Positions 16,759 through 26,050 are shown, numbered from the stretch's first letter. The stretch: 64,000 nt of DNA from SZUA-36 sp963759155 (GCA_963759155.1 CAVWXX010000015.1:186001-250000); one strand, 5' to 3'. The notes: a model not told the origin generated them from the sequence alone. Program-made: numbers and translations.

Positions 16759-18793
16759 TTGCAGCGAGTTCACTGCCCTCGCGAATAGCGTACTTGGCAT
16801 CCAGTTCTGCCGCTTTTTGGGCACCACCGATGATATGCATCGAAAGCCCTCTGCCGTCCAGGTTTTCAGCAAGATCGCGGTTACTGACCTGCCCCGCACA
16901 TACCACCACATGATCAACCTCCAGCACCTGTTTTTCTCCATCAATACTGATGTGAAGCCCCTGATCGTCAATACGCTCATAGTTGACATTACCCAACATA
17001 TGAACGCCGCGATGACGCAGACTCAGCCGGTGGATCCAGCCGGTTGTTTTACCGAGGGTTTTACCGGGTTTGCCAGCCCTGCGTTGCAGTAGCCAGATCT
17101 CACGTGCGGACTCGGGGGGTTGTGGCTCTATGCCCGCAACACCGCCCCTGGCTTCAAGACTACGGTCGATTCCCCACTCTTTGGCAAATGCTTCGATCTG
17201 ACCGTTGATTCCGTCTGTACCATGCTCATCCGGGTGACTCAGAAATTCTGCGATATCAAAACCGATGCCGCCGGCGCCGATGATGGCAACACGCCCGCCA
17301 ACCTTGACCTTATCGGTTAGTACATCGATATAGGAAACCACCTTGTCATGATCAATACCCGGCAGGTCGATCTTGCGCGGATGCACACCGGTGGCCAGGA
17401 CAACCTCGTCATAACCCGCCAGGTCTTCGACCGAAACAAGGGTATTTAACTGTAAATCGACTTCTTTACGTTCCAACTCACCACGGAAATAATCCAGGCT
17501 GGCACTGAACTCTTCCTTTCCAGGAATTTTCTTCGCCATATTGAACTGCCCACCTATCTCGCCGGACTTGTCAAACAAACTGACCCGGTGACCACGCTGA
17601 GCCGCTACCGTGGCAAAAGCAAGACCCGCTGGGCCTGCCCCAACCACTGCGATGGCTTTAATATTTTTTGCAGGCAGGTAATTCAACTCGGTCTCCCGGC
17701 AGGCGCGCGGATTGACCAGGCAGGAACAGGGCTTGCCGGTAAAGGTATGGTCGAGACAGGCCTGGTTGCAGGCAATACAGATATTGATTTCATCCGCCCG
17801 GCCCTGGCGGGCTTTTTTGACAAACTCCGCATCCGCCAACAATGGGCGCGCCATGGAAACCATATCGGCATCACCGCGTGCGAGAATATCCTCAGCCACC
17901 TGTGGCGTATTTATTCGGTTGGTCGTTATCACCGGTATACCCACTTCAGGTCGCATACGCGCAGTGACCCAACTGAATGCACCGCGTGGCACCATGGTTG
18001 CAATGGTTGGAATACGCGCCTCATGCCAGCCAATACCGGTATTGAGCAGGGTCGCACCTGAAGCTTCGGCCATTTTCGCCTGCTCAACGACCTCGTCCCA
18101 ACTATTGCCATCCGGCAACAGGTCCAGCATCGACAAGCGATAGATGATGATGAAGTCTTTTCCGGCTTCCTCACGACAACGGCTAAGAATCTCTTCTGCA
18201 ATGCGGTAACGGTTACGGGTACTGCCACCCCATTTATCAGTGCGCTTATTAACGTGGGAGGTCGTGAACTCGTTGATAAAATACCCCTCGGAACCCATGA
18301 TCTCGACGCCATCGTAACCGGCCTCACAGGCGAGTCTCGTCGCGCGCACAAAATTCTTGATCTGTTTCTCTACACCCCTGGAAGACAGGGCCTTGGGCTT
18401 GAAGGGTGTTATCGGCGACTGGATCGCACTGGGTGCCACACTCAAAGGGTGATAGCTGTAACGCCCGCCGTGCAGGATTTGCATACAGATTTTACCATCG
18501 GACTCATGAACAGCGCTGGTAACCAGCTTATGCCGGGGCACCTGCAAGCGATTGAACAGACCCGATGGTGTCGGAAGAAGTGAACCCCTTAAACCCGGGG
18601 CAATACCACCCGTGACCATCAATCCCACCTCACCCACTGCCCTTTCGGCAAAGTACGCGGCGAGTTTTGGAAAATCCTTCTTGCGATCCTCAAGCCCCGT
18701 ATGCATGGAACCCATCAGAACACGGTTTTTCAGCGTGGTAAAACCCAGGTCAAGGGGTGCGAGTAAATGGGGAAAACGGGATTCAACGGACAT
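16751..18793 (-). CDS. fadH: 2,4-dienoyl-CoA reductase (NADPH), FadH-like
   Basis: FadH reduces 2,4-dienoyl-CoA intermediates during beta-oxidation of unsaturated fatty acids, using FMN, FAD and a 4Fe-4S cluster. The N-terminal old-yellow-enzyme barrel shows LHGGRYSYHPL and EIMGSEGYFINEF. The cluster cysteines lie in CIACNQACLDHTF followed by PCSCLVNPRA. Two dinucleotide-binding motifs follow (VVGAGPAGLAFA, AIIGAGGIGFDIAEF). Length is 680 residues against about 672 in E. coli. ATG 18793 is chosen because GAGGAG sits seven bases upstream. It overlaps the 3' end of the phosphorylase gene by 11 bp. A related trimethylamine dehydrogenase-type role is less likely. Confidence 0.93.
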   Translation of the reverse strand: MSVESRFPHLLAPLDLGFTTLKNRVLMGSMHTGLEDRKKDFPKLAAYFAERAVGEVGLMVTGGIAPGLRGSLLPTPSGLFNRLQVPRHKLVTSAVHESDGKICMQILHGGRYSYHPLSVAPSAIQSPITPFKPKALSSRGVEKQIKNFVRATRLACEAGYDGVEIMGSEGYFINEFTTSHVNKRTDKWGGSTRNRYRIAEEILSRCREEAGKDFIIIYRLSMLDLLPDGNSWDEVVEQAKMAEASGATLLNTGIGWHEARIPTIATMVPRGAFSWVTARMRPEVGIPVITTNRINTPQVAEDILARGDADMVSMARPLLADAEFVKKARQGRADEINICIACNQACLDHTFTGKPCSCLVNPRACRETELNYLPAKNIKAIAVVGAGPAGLAFATVAAQRGHRVSLFDKSGEIGGQFNMAKKIPGKEEFSASLDYFRGELERKEVDLQLNTLVSVEDLAGYDEVVLATGVHPRKIDLPGIDHDKVVSYIDVLTDKVKVGGRVAIIGAGGIGFDIAEFLSHPDEHGTDGINGQIEAFAKEWGIDRSLEARGGVAGIEPQPPESAREIWLLQRRAGKPGKTLGKTTGWIHRLSLRHRGVHMLGNVNYERIDDQGLHISIDGEKQVLEVDHVVVCAGQVSNRDLAENLDGRGLSMHIIGGAQKAAELDAKYAIREGSELAARL

Positions 18794-19529
18794 GGGGGAA
18801 CTCCTCAAATAACTTACCCAATAAATTTCGAACTTTTATCATGGCGGTTGCCAGTGTAGCTTCGATCGCGGCCATGGTCACCGGTTCATGTTCAAGCCCG
18901 GCGGCCCAGTTTGCGGTGACACACAAACTGGCGTAATCGAGGCCGGCTTCCCTTGCCAGCGCTGCTTCAGGCATCGAAGTCATACCGACCAGATCGCAAC
19001 CGTCCTGACTGAGCCTGCGAATCTCCGCAGTTGTCTCAAGCCTTGGACCCTGGGTTACAGCGACACATCCACCATTTGTCACATCAATGTCAGCAGCAGT
19101 GGCCGCGCGCAACAGTTCAGAACGCACACGCCCATCGAAAGGTTGTGCAAATTCAACGTGAAGCAAGTCATCGCCGGCAGCCATACTGAAAGTGTGCGCC
19201 CTGCCCCAGGTGTAATCAATCAATTGGTCCGGAACACACAAAGCGCCCGGTGGCGTGGCACTGGAAATGCCACCGACAGCATTGATGGCGATAATGCCCT
19301 CAACTTCCAGTTGTTTAAGCGCATCGATATTGGCTTGATAATTGACCGCATGCGGGGGGATTTCGTGCTGCGCGCCATGCCGGGGGAGAAAAAACAGCTG
19401 TAAATCACCCACCTGGTATTCAGCGAATTTTGCCGATGGCCGGCCAAATGCAGTGTTGATGTCGTGCGTAGCGATGGCCTGGCCAAACTCATCAAGACCC
19501 GTACCACCAATCAGGCCCAAGCGTCGCAT
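18783..19529 (-). CDS. mtnP: S-methyl-5'-thioadenosine/thioinosine phosphorylase
   Basis: This 248-residue protein is a purine nucleoside phosphorylase of the MTAP/MTIP type. Motifs are GLIGGTGLDEF at the N-terminus, PRHGAQHEIPPHAVNYQANI for phosphate binding, and TQGPRLETTAEIRRL followed by DLVGMTSMPEAALAREAGL. It splits the methylthio-nucleoside by-product of polyamine or homoserine-lactone synthesis. In Pseudomonas aeruginosa the homologue beside nagZ uses methylthioinosine and releases hypoxanthine. Here hpt, which salvages hypoxanthine, is the gene immediately upstream, so methylthioinosine is my favoured substrate; that choice is inference. Minus strand, after hpt and before fadH. Confidence 0.9.
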   Translation of the reverse strand: MRRLGLIGGTGLDEFGQAIATHDINTAFGRPSAKFAEYQVGDLQLFFLPRHGAQHEIPPHAVNYQANIDALKQLEVEGIIAINAVGGISSATPPGALCVPDQLIDYTWGRAHTFSMAAGDDLLHVEFAQPFDGRVRSELLRAATAADIDVTNGGCVAVTQGPRLETTAEIRRLSQDGCDLVGMTSMPEAALAREAGLDYASLCVTANWAAGLEHEPVTMAAIEATLATAMIKVRNLLGKLFEEFPHVR

Positions 19530-19548
19530 CAGTATTCTCCCGTACCTT

Positions 19549-20103
19549 TCACTGCTCTAATATCAGGATCTCATCCAGGTGCCGCCATTCTTCATAGGCG
19601 TCCATCCCACAGCCAAATACATATACATCAGGTACATCAAGACCAATAAAATCAACGTAATCACGCGACAGGCCACGGTCATGGTCTTTGCGAACCAACG
19701 CGGCCATCTTGACCGAACGTGCTTTGCGCTTTTCGACAGAACCTTTAATCGCCGCGAGCGTATTACCCTCATCGAATATGTCATCAACGATCAGGACATG
19801 CTTGTCTTCCAGATTGAGTCTCGGTGGCACGCGGTACTCCAGTTCCGCACCATACAGACCACCGCGATAGCGGGTGGCGTGAACAAAATCCATTTGTATC
19901 GGCATTTTCAGCTTTGTGATCAGCCAGGCAGCAGGGATGATTGCACCGGTCAAGACCGATATGAGGATCAATGGCTGATCACCATAAAATTCGTTGATTT
20001 CATCTGCCATCTTTTGCACGGCCGCGCTGACCTCATCACGGTTAAAAAGTACCGTTGACTTCTCCAACAAGGCACGTGGGTCCGGGGTGTTACTCATACC
20101 CAT
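19549..20103 (-). CDS. hpt: Hypoxanthine-guanine phosphoribosyltransferase
   Basis: The enzyme converts hypoxanthine or guanine plus PRPP into IMP or GMP. The 184-residue sequence has the PRPP-binding loop VLIVDDIFDEGNTL and the family segment LKMPIQMDFVHATRYRGG, with the C-terminal DVYVFGCGMDAYEEWRHL. The start is either ATG 20103 or ATG 20097. The second overlaps the nagZ stop as ATGA, so translation is coupled either way. It sits between nagZ and the methylthio-nucleoside phosphorylase, a sensible place if the latter produces hypoxanthine. Confidence 0.95.
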   Translation of the reverse strand: MGMSNTPDPRALLEKSTVLFNRDEVSAAVQKMADEINEFYGDQPLILISVLTGAIIPAAWLITKLKMPIQMDFVHATRYRGGLYGAELEYRVPPRLNLEDKHVLIVDDIFDEGNTLAAIKGSVEKRKARSVKMAALVRKDHDRGLSRDYVDFIGLDVPDVYVFGCGMDAYEEWRHLDEILILEQ

Positions 20104-21155
20104 TTTGATTGCTCCAATTCCAGTTGTTTAATCGTTTCTTTCCATTGCCGCCATTCACTTACCCGTTCTACATCTTCACGACTTGAAGTTATATGGCCCT
20201 TGAGTCTTCTTAGCGCTACATCCGCGTCTGCCAGTGACAACTCATCATTCGCCAATAGTTGTCTTACATCGTCGGGGTCGCAAACCAGTACGGCGTCACA
20301 GCCCGCTACCAGGGAATCACGCACACGTTCATTCAGCCCACCAACGACTTTTGCGGCATACATACCCAGGTCGTCCGAAAATATCGTGCCCTTATAAGCG
20401 AGTTTCCCACGCAAAACGGTCCTGATCCAGAACGGCGAGTAACCTGCCGGCTTGTCATCCACTTGAGGATACAGGACATGCGCCATCATCATTGCATCCA
20501 GTTTTTCACTCAATGCCGCGAATGGCTTCAGGTCGGCCGCTTCAATCGACTCCCAGGGACGCGGGTCACAGACATCGTCGGTATGTGAATCCGCCTCCAC
20601 CGAACCATGACCGGGAAAATGCTTACCGGTCGCGGCCATCCCGGCATCGTGCATGCCGCCAATATAGGCGCCGGAAAGTGCGATGATGGCTGCAGGATCC
20701 GCCGCGAAGGCACGGTTGCCAATAACCACGCTGCGATCACCCAGATCGAGCACCGGTGCAAAACTCAGGTCCACACCACACAGCAACAACTCGGTTGCCA
20801 TGACCCGGCCATGCCGGTAGGCGAAATCCAACGCCATTGAGGCGGATTCGGCATACATCTTTCCCAGCACCGCCAAGGGTGGCAATCGTGTAAAGCCTTC
20901 CCTGAACCGTTGTACACGACCGCCTTCGTGGTCGACACAGATGAGCAGGTCCCTGCCGGCGGTCTCAAGAATCGAGGCTGTGAGCGCCGACAGTTGCGAT
21001 AGATCACGATAATTGCGGGTAAACAGTACGACACCACCCACCGCCGGATGACGCAGCCAACCGGCCTCCTCGGTGCTGACCTCAAGACCGGCCAGACCAA
21101 TCAACAACGGCCCCAGAGCCTGTTTAGCACCTGCTTGTGAAGAATCCGCCGTCAT
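20094..21155 (-). CDS. nagZ: Beta-N-acetylhexosaminidase (peptidoglycan recycling)
   Basis: NagZ, a cytosolic glycoside hydrolase of family 3, removes GlcNAc from anhydro-muropeptides taken up during cell-wall recycling. The 353 residues compare with 341 in E. coli. The conserved KHFPGHGSVEADSHTD block supplies the substrate-binding and catalytic His/Asp, and VDHEGGRVQRFREGFTRLP and DDLGMYAA are present. There is an N-terminal extension of about a dozen residues before the family start (GPLLIGLAGLEVS). The ATG at 21155 overlaps the rlmD stop by ATGA. Confidence 0.96.
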   Translation of the reverse strand: MTADSSQAGAKQALGPLLIGLAGLEVSTEEAGWLRHPAVGGVVLFTRNYRDLSQLSALTASILETAGRDLLICVDHEGGRVQRFREGFTRLPPLAVLGKMYAESASMALDFAYRHGRVMATELLLCGVDLSFAPVLDLGDRSVVIGNRAFAADPAAIIALSGAYIGGMHDAGMAATGKHFPGHGSVEADSHTDDVCDPRPWESIEAADLKPFAALSEKLDAMMMAHVLYPQVDDKPAGYSPFWIRTVLRGKLAYKGTIFSDDLGMYAAKVVGGLNERVRDSLVAGCDAVLVCDPDDVRQLLANDELSLADADVALRRLKGHITSSREDVERVSEWRQWKETIKQLELEQSKWV

Positions 21156-22495
21156 GTACTTGCCTCGTCAGTTTTACGCTCAAAAAGGGCTATGGCTTCG
21201 CTGTGGTGCGTATGCGGGAACATATTCATGACCCCTGCACCCAAAAGCTTGAAATTGTGTTGGTTAACCAACACGCCGGCGTCCCTCGCCAGGGTGTCCG
21301 GATTACAGGAAATATAAAGAACCCGCTTCACCCCGCTGGCAGCGATCCATGGCAGTAATTCAAGTGCACCCGATCTTGGCGGGTCCAACAGGATTTTATC
21401 GTAATGACCCGGCGGCCAGGGCTGTTTTTCTGTGGACTGGTATAAGTCAGCGGTTTGAAACACGACATTATCCAGGTTGTTAAGGGCGGCGTTGGCGCGG
21501 GCACGCTCGACCATTTCCTGTGATCCCTCCAGACCTGTGACCTGGCCGGCACGCTGTGCCAGCGGCAGCGTGAAATTACCGAGACCGCAAAACAGGTCAA
21601 GTATCCGGTCGCCGGGCTGTGGGTCCAGCAGTGCCAGCGCACGTGTGACCATCTGCAGGTTCAGCCCGCCGTTCACCTGGATGAAATCCAATGGATCGAA
21701 CTGGAAGCGCAAATCCAGTGGTTTGAACATGTATTCAAGCTGAAAACCGACAGGTGCCAACAGTTTGATACTGTCCGGGCCGCCGGCCTGCAGGTATATC
21801 CCCAAACCCGTCTCATTCGCGAAATCCCGCAGACTCGCTATGTCACTATCTGACAGGTCTTGAAGGTGACGAATGATCAAAGCGCAACGCTCATCTCCAC
21901 AGGCCACCTCGATTTGCGGGATGCTCGACCTGCAGTCCAACTCCCCCAGTAAATCTGACAATTTCGTCAAGGCATCCGCGGCCACCTCGTGCAGGATATG
22001 GCATTCTTCCATATCGGCGACGTAACGACCGTCACGCTCCCGAAATCCGATCAACACCCGACCTTTGGCAGCCACATCGCGGACCGACAGTCGCGCCTTA
22101 CGACGATAGTTCCAGTGTGACGAGTCCAGTGGCGCATACACCTCGGCGGGTTCAACAGCACCGGACTCACTCAGAGACTTCAGCAATGCATTCTGCTTTC
22201 GGCTCAATTGCGCGTCCATCGACAGGTGCTGCAAAGAGCAGGCACCGCAATTGCCAAAAGACGGGCAAGGTGCCTTTACCCGGTCAGATGACGCATTCAG
22301 GACTTCGAGCGTCTCCGCCCTGCCCCTGTTTTTACGCCCGAACAGGTGACGTGCGATGACCTTCTCACCCGGCAAGGCGTCAAATACACGCAGGTTTTTC
22401 TCACCCAGCGCAGCCAGCCCCAGGCCCTTTGCATCGAGTGAATAAATCTCCAATTCAAATGGCTGGTCGGACAGCTTCTTGCGACTACGCCCCAT
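21152..22495 (-). CDS. rlmD: 23S rRNA (uracil-5-)-methyltransferase RlmD
   Basis: RlmD methylates C5 of U1939 in 23S rRNA using SAM. The 447 residues begin with a TRAM domain (FELEIYSLDAKGLGLA). They carry the 4Fe-4S cysteine set in CPSFGNCGACSLQHL and the SAM motif DRILDLFCGLGNFTLPLA. The catalytic region is LLDPPRSGALELLPW with the nucleophile Cys in YISCNPDTLARDA. RlmD rather than RlmC or TrmA is favoured by the iron-sulphur motif together with TRAM and by length. It heads the rlmD-nagZ-hpt-mtnP-fadH run and overlaps nagZ. Confidence 0.95.
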   Translation of the reverse strand: MGRSRKKLSDQPFELEIYSLDAKGLGLAALGEKNLRVFDALPGEKVIARHLFGRKNRGRAETLEVLNASSDRVKAPCPSFGNCGACSLQHLSMDAQLSRKQNALLKSLSESGAVEPAEVYAPLDSSHWNYRRKARLSVRDVAAKGRVLIGFRERDGRYVADMEECHILHEVAADALTKLSDLLGELDCRSSIPQIEVACGDERCALIIRHLQDLSDSDIASLRDFANETGLGIYLQAGGPDSIKLLAPVGFQLEYMFKPLDLRFQFDPLDFIQVNGGLNLQMVTRALALLDPQPGDRILDLFCGLGNFTLPLAQRAGQVTGLEGSQEMVERARANAALNNLDNVVFQTADLYQSTEKQPWPPGHYDKILLDPPRSGALELLPWIAASGVKRVLYISCNPDTLARDAGVLVNQHNFKLLGAGVMNMFPHTHHSEAIALFERKTDEAST

Positions 22496-22547
22496 GTGTA
22501 TTTATCCCGATATGAGTCACTGCTAATGGATAAGCTTGAAAAATATA

Positions 22548-23288
22548 TTATTGTTTACTATCGCTTTTATTTAGTAGTAAACGCATATCAGCGACGGCCT
22601 TATGTAAACCGTCGAATAAGGCCTGCGCCACGATGGAGTGCCCGATATTAAGCTCGACCAATTGGGGAATACGTACAATCGGCTCGACATTCCCATAGTG
22701 CAATCCATGCCCTGCATTGACCTGTAATCCAATTGAATCGCCGTGTTCTGCCGCCGTAACGATACGCTGATATTCTTCTTCCACCCGCGCCTCATCCGCG
22801 TCAGCATAACTGCCGGTGTGTAACTCAACAACCGGTGCGCCACATGCCACTGCGGCATCGAGTTGTGCGATATCCGGATCAATAAACAGGGAAACCCGGA
22901 TATCGGATGCCGCCAGTCGTTTACAGGCGTTTTTGACCGCATCAAAATGAGCCAGCACATCCAGACCACCCTCGGTAGTCAACTCTTCACGTTTTTCCGG
23001 AACCAGGCAAACATCTGCCGGTCGATTTAGCTCGGCAATGGCCAGCATCTCATCGGTAACGGCCATCTCGAGATTAACGCGGGTTCTGACCTGCTTGCAT
23101 AAAGCCACGACTTCCTGATCCTGTATGTGCCGCCGGTCCTCACGCAGGTGCACCGTAATCGCATCCGCACCCGCGTCTTCGGCAACCCGTGCGGCGTCCA
23201 GAACGCTCGGATAACTTGCACCACGCGCCTGGCGAATGGTGGCAATATGGTCGATATTCACACCCAACAGTAACTTTCCAGATCGCAT
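22548..23288 (-). CDS. pdxJ: Pyridoxine 5'-phosphate synthase
   Basis: PdxJ condenses 3-amino-2-oxopropyl phosphate with deoxyxylulose 5-phosphate to form pyridoxine phosphate. The 246 residues match the family (243 in E. coli). LLLGVNIDHIATIRQARG, the HLREDRRHI loop, VTDEMLAIA, CLVPEKREELTTEGGLDV and AGHGLHYGNV are all recognisable. An AGAGG ribosome site precedes ATG 23288. It is the last gene of the rnc-era-recO-pdxJ run, an order shared with Pseudomonas and E. coli. Confidence 0.97.
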   Translation of the reverse strand: MRSGKLLLGVNIDHIATIRQARGASYPSVLDAARVAEDAGADAITVHLREDRRHIQDQEVVALCKQVRTRVNLEMAVTDEMLAIAELNRPADVCLVPEKREELTTEGGLDVLAHFDAVKNACKRLAASDIRVSLFIDPDIAQLDAAVACGAPVVELHTGSYADADEARVEEEYQRIVTAAEHGDSIGLQVNAGHGLHYGNVEPIVRIPQLVELNIGHSIVAQALFDGLHKAVADMRLLLNKSDSKQ

Positions 23289-23318
23289 AACGGTATACCT
23301 CTTAAATATCCTGACGGC

Positions 23319-24011
23319 TCAGGCGGAAAACAGCGACAAGCTCGCCAATGGTTTGTCACCCAGATGATAGCCGATTACGCTGCGCATCAGCATACGTAAT
23401 TCCGGTAAATTTTCGGTTTGCAGGTTTTCAGTGTGCAGGGCCAGCAATGCGGCGCCGGAAAATCGGTTTTTCCCCGGACCGGCAACGGCCACGGGACCAC
23501 GTTGTGGCTGGTAGTCATACCAGCGATGCGCCTGAACCTCGTCACCGCCTCCATACTCCCGGTCCAGCAACATCGCGTAGCCTATGGCTTCCAGCAATTG
23601 TTTCTCGAACACCCTTAGCAGTGGCTGGGGTGGTGCTTCCGAAGCCAGTTCAGACAGCAAATGCCGGTATCGCTCAAAGACCTCGGCGTGCGGGTCACCA
23701 CGGTGCAGCAAACGCATCAGCAGTTCATTCAGATACAGGCCGCAATACAGTGCCTGGCCTTGCAAGGCGGGTGGTGACGCGACCTGGTCCGCTGCGGTGA
23801 GCGTACCCAGGTCGCTTTTCTGGTTCCAGCTGAGCAACAGGGGCCGGAATGGCTGCAAGACGTTGCGCCAACGGGAACGGGGTGACTTCACACCACGGGC
23901 AACAACGGCCACGCGGCCATGTTCACGCGTGAATGCATCCACTATCAGGCTGGTTTCACGGAAAGAGCGGCTGTGTAAGACATAGGCCGGCTCAAGTTGT
24001 ATACGACTCAT
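23319..24011 (-). CDS. recO: DNA repair protein RecO
   Basis: RecO helps RecR load RecA on SSB-coated single-stranded DNA. The 230 residues show the N-terminal OB-fold (AYVLHSRSFRETSLIVDAFTREHGRVAVVARGVK) and the characteristic LNELLMRLLHRGDPHAEVFERYRHLL helical block. The family is poorly conserved, but sequence, length and position between era and pdxJ agree. Confidence 0.96.
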   Translation of the reverse strand: MSRIQLEPAYVLHSRSFRETSLIVDAFTREHGRVAVVARGVKSPRSRWRNVLQPFRPLLLSWNQKSDLGTLTAADQVASPPALQGQALYCGLYLNELLMRLLHRGDPHAEVFERYRHLLSELASEAPPQPLLRVFEKQLLEAIGYAMLLDREYGGGDEVQAHRWYDYQPQRGPVAVAGPGKNRFSGAALLALHTENLQTENLPELRMLMRSVIGYHLGDKPLASLSLFSA

Positions 24012-24046
24012 ATATCGCGCCTTGAACGACTGCTCATAAAAGAGCG

Positions 24047-24958
24047 CTAGTCGGTGTACCCGTACCTTTCGATCAGCTTGTCGCTATCCGACCAGTCTTT
24101 ACTGACCTTCACCCACAAGCGCAGAAAAATCTTTTCACCGAACAACTCTTCCAACACGATACGCGCACCGGTACCGACCTGCTTGAGTACCACGCCATTC
24201 TTGCCGATCGTAATCTGCTTCTGGCTGTCCCGCTCAACATAGATGATTGCACCTATGGTCAGCAGGTTTCCCTTGCGCTTGAACTCTTCAATCTGCACGG
24301 TCAGAGCGTAAGGTAATTCCTGGTGCAGGCGCAGGGTCAGTTGTTCCCGGATCATTTCGGCGGCAAGAAAACGTTCACTGCGATCGGTGAACTGATCGGC
24401 GTCATAGAAGGGTCTGGAAAATGGCAGTTTTTCCAGGACCTGTTTTTCCAACTCCTCGACACCGCTACCCTTTTTTGCTGAAATCATCATGATATTAACG
24501 AAGTCGTCATCCCGGAAATGTTCATCAATAAAGGCCAGCAACGATTCCTTATCCGGGACCAGGTCGATCTTGTTTAAAACCAGCATCACGGGCACGTCTA
24601 CCGAGCGCAAGGCCTTGGCGACAAATTCATCCTGCCGACTCCAGTTACCCGCTTCAACCAGGAACAACACCAGGTCAACATCGCGGAAAGACGCCTGCGC
24701 AACACGGTTCATATAACGGTTAAGGGCGCGCTTGGCGGAGTGATGGATACCCGGTGTGTCCACATAGACAACCTGCCCTTTCGGCGTCGTCTTGATGCCA
24801 GCCAGCTTTTGCCGGGTCGTTTGCGGCTTGGCCGTGACAATGCTGACCTTCTGGCCCAGTATCTGGTTTAAAAGGGTCGATTTTCCAACATTGGGCCGGC
24901 CAATGATCGACACATAACCAAAACGGAAATCTTCCTGTAACTCGGTGTTATCTGTCAT
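24047..24958 (-). CDS. era: GTPase Era
   Basis: Era is an essential GTPase that binds 16S rRNA and assists 30S maturation. The 303 residues carry G1 GRPNVGKSTLLNQ, the switch G2 region KPQTTRQK, G3 DTPGIHH and G4 NKIDLV, followed by a C-terminal KH domain with IYVERDSQKQITIGKNG. It starts 13 bp downstream of rnc on the same strand, the conserved rnc-era coupling. Confidence 0.98.
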   Translation of the reverse strand: MTDNTELQEDFRFGYVSIIGRPNVGKSTLLNQILGQKVSIVTAKPQTTRQKLAGIKTTPKGQVVYVDTPGIHHSAKRALNRYMNRVAQASFRDVDLVLFLVEAGNWSRQDEFVAKALRSVDVPVMLVLNKIDLVPDKESLLAFIDEHFRDDDFVNIMMISAKKGSGVEELEKQVLEKLPFSRPFYDADQFTDRSERFLAAEMIREQLTLRLHQELPYALTVQIEEFKRKGNLLTIGAIIYVERDSQKQITIGKNGVVLKQVGTGARIVLEELFGEKIFLRLWVKVSKDWSDSDKLIERYGYTD

Positions 24959-24971
24959 TGATCAGCACTCA

Positions 24972-25640
24972 TTACTTTTTGATATTGGCAACGAAATCCA
25001 GCGCTGCCAGGGCAGCAAGCTGTTCTGCTTTTCGCCTGCTGCTACTCTTGCCGGTCACTTTAAAACCCACGCTTTCACTGACACACTGCATCAGGAACAC
25101 CTTCCGGTGGGGTGGACCCTCTTCGCTGAGCATCGTGTACTCAGGTAAAGAATAACCATGACCCTGTAACCACTCCTGTAGGCGTGTCTTCGGGTCTTTC
25201 AAGGACTCGGCATCCGGCAACTGCGCGATAAAAGGGTCACATACATGACGCACCACACTCGCACAAGCTTCAAACCCGCTATCAAGATAGATTGCGCCAA
25301 ACAGCGCCTCGAGTGTATTTGCCAGAATTGAATTCCGTTTAAACCCACCGGATTTCAACTCCCCTTCACCCAGCTTGATGTAATCACCCAACTTTAGAGC
25401 AGCCGCCAGTTCTGCGAGCGTGTCACCACGGACCACTCGGGCACGCAAACGGGTGAGATCACCTTCACTGCTGGTGGGGTTGAGGTCAAACAGGCGTGCA
25501 GATACGACAAAATTCAGAACACTGTCACCGAGGAACTCGAGACGTTCATTATTCAAGCGTCCGACACTACGATGTGACAAGGCCAGCTCCAGTAACTCAG
25601 GGTCCTTGAAGCTGTAGGGTATACCCGGAATTTCCCTCAT
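24972..25640 (-). CDS. rnc: Ribonuclease III
   Basis: RNase III cuts double-stranded RNA in rRNA and mRNA processing. The 222 residues include the signature NERLEFLGDSVLNFVV with the metal-binding acidic residues, NTLEALFGAIYLD for the second acidic site, and a C-terminal dsRNA-binding domain from about residue 150 (DPKTRLQEWLQGHGYSLPEY) to the RRKAEQLAALAALDFV helix. It follows the DUF4845 gene, with era immediately downstream. Confidence 0.98.
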   Translation of the reverse strand: MREIPGIPYSFKDPELLELALSHRSVGRLNNERLEFLGDSVLNFVVSARLFDLNPTSSEGDLTRLRARVVRGDTLAELAAALKLGDYIKLGEGELKSGGFKRNSILANTLEALFGAIYLDSGFEACASVVRHVCDPFIAQLPDAESLKDPKTRLQEWLQGHGYSLPEYTMLSEEGPPHRKVFLMQCVSESVGFKVTGKSSSRRKAEQLAALAALDFVANIKK

Positions 25641-25681
25641 GTCACATGCAGTCAGACCAAAACCGGTTTATTCAACCAGGG

Positions 25682-26050
25682 TCAGTTAGACAACCGTACC
25701 GATTTGTCGAACTTGGCAACCACATCCAGGTTACCAATGACCGGTTTACGCACCTCGTAAGCGATACGTAAATGGACACCATTGCTACGGGTTAGCTTGA
25801 TATGCTGTTCCTTGACGTTGTCTGCCGAATAACTGACATACAAACGATTCAGAACTTTAACGCGAATGTCGTAAGGCGACATGTTGGCGCTTCCCCTTTC
25901 TTTGGCGACCCCGTTCATCGCACTAACCACTGAGTAATATTCCATGTAAATCGGCCCGATCTTCATTCCAATAAAAGATAAAAAGATCACAAAGCTGAGT
26001 ACAAAGATAAACCCGATAAGCGTCATTCCGCTTTGTTTATACATTTTCAT
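25682..26050 (-). CDS. DUF4845 membrane protein with pilin-like N-terminus
   Basis: This small protein of about 122 residues lies between lepB and rnc, exactly where DUF4845 proteins occur in Pseudomonas relatives. I take ATG 26050 (MKMYKQSGMTLIGF), which has a GGGG nearby, over the in-frame start at 26077. The N-terminus, a short basic leader then G-MTLIGFIFVLSFVIF, resembles a type IV prepilin cleavage site followed by a hydrophobic helix. However, the residue five positions after the Gly is Gly instead of the usual Glu. The remainder is a soluble periplasm-facing domain. Function is unknown. Confidence 0.85.
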   Translation of the reverse strand: MKMYKQSGMTLIGFIFVLSFVIFLSFIGMKIGPIYMEYYSVVSAMNGVAKERGSANMSPYDIRVKVLNRLYVSYSADNVKEQHIKLTRSNGVHLRIAYEVRKPVIGNLDVVAKFDKSVRLSN

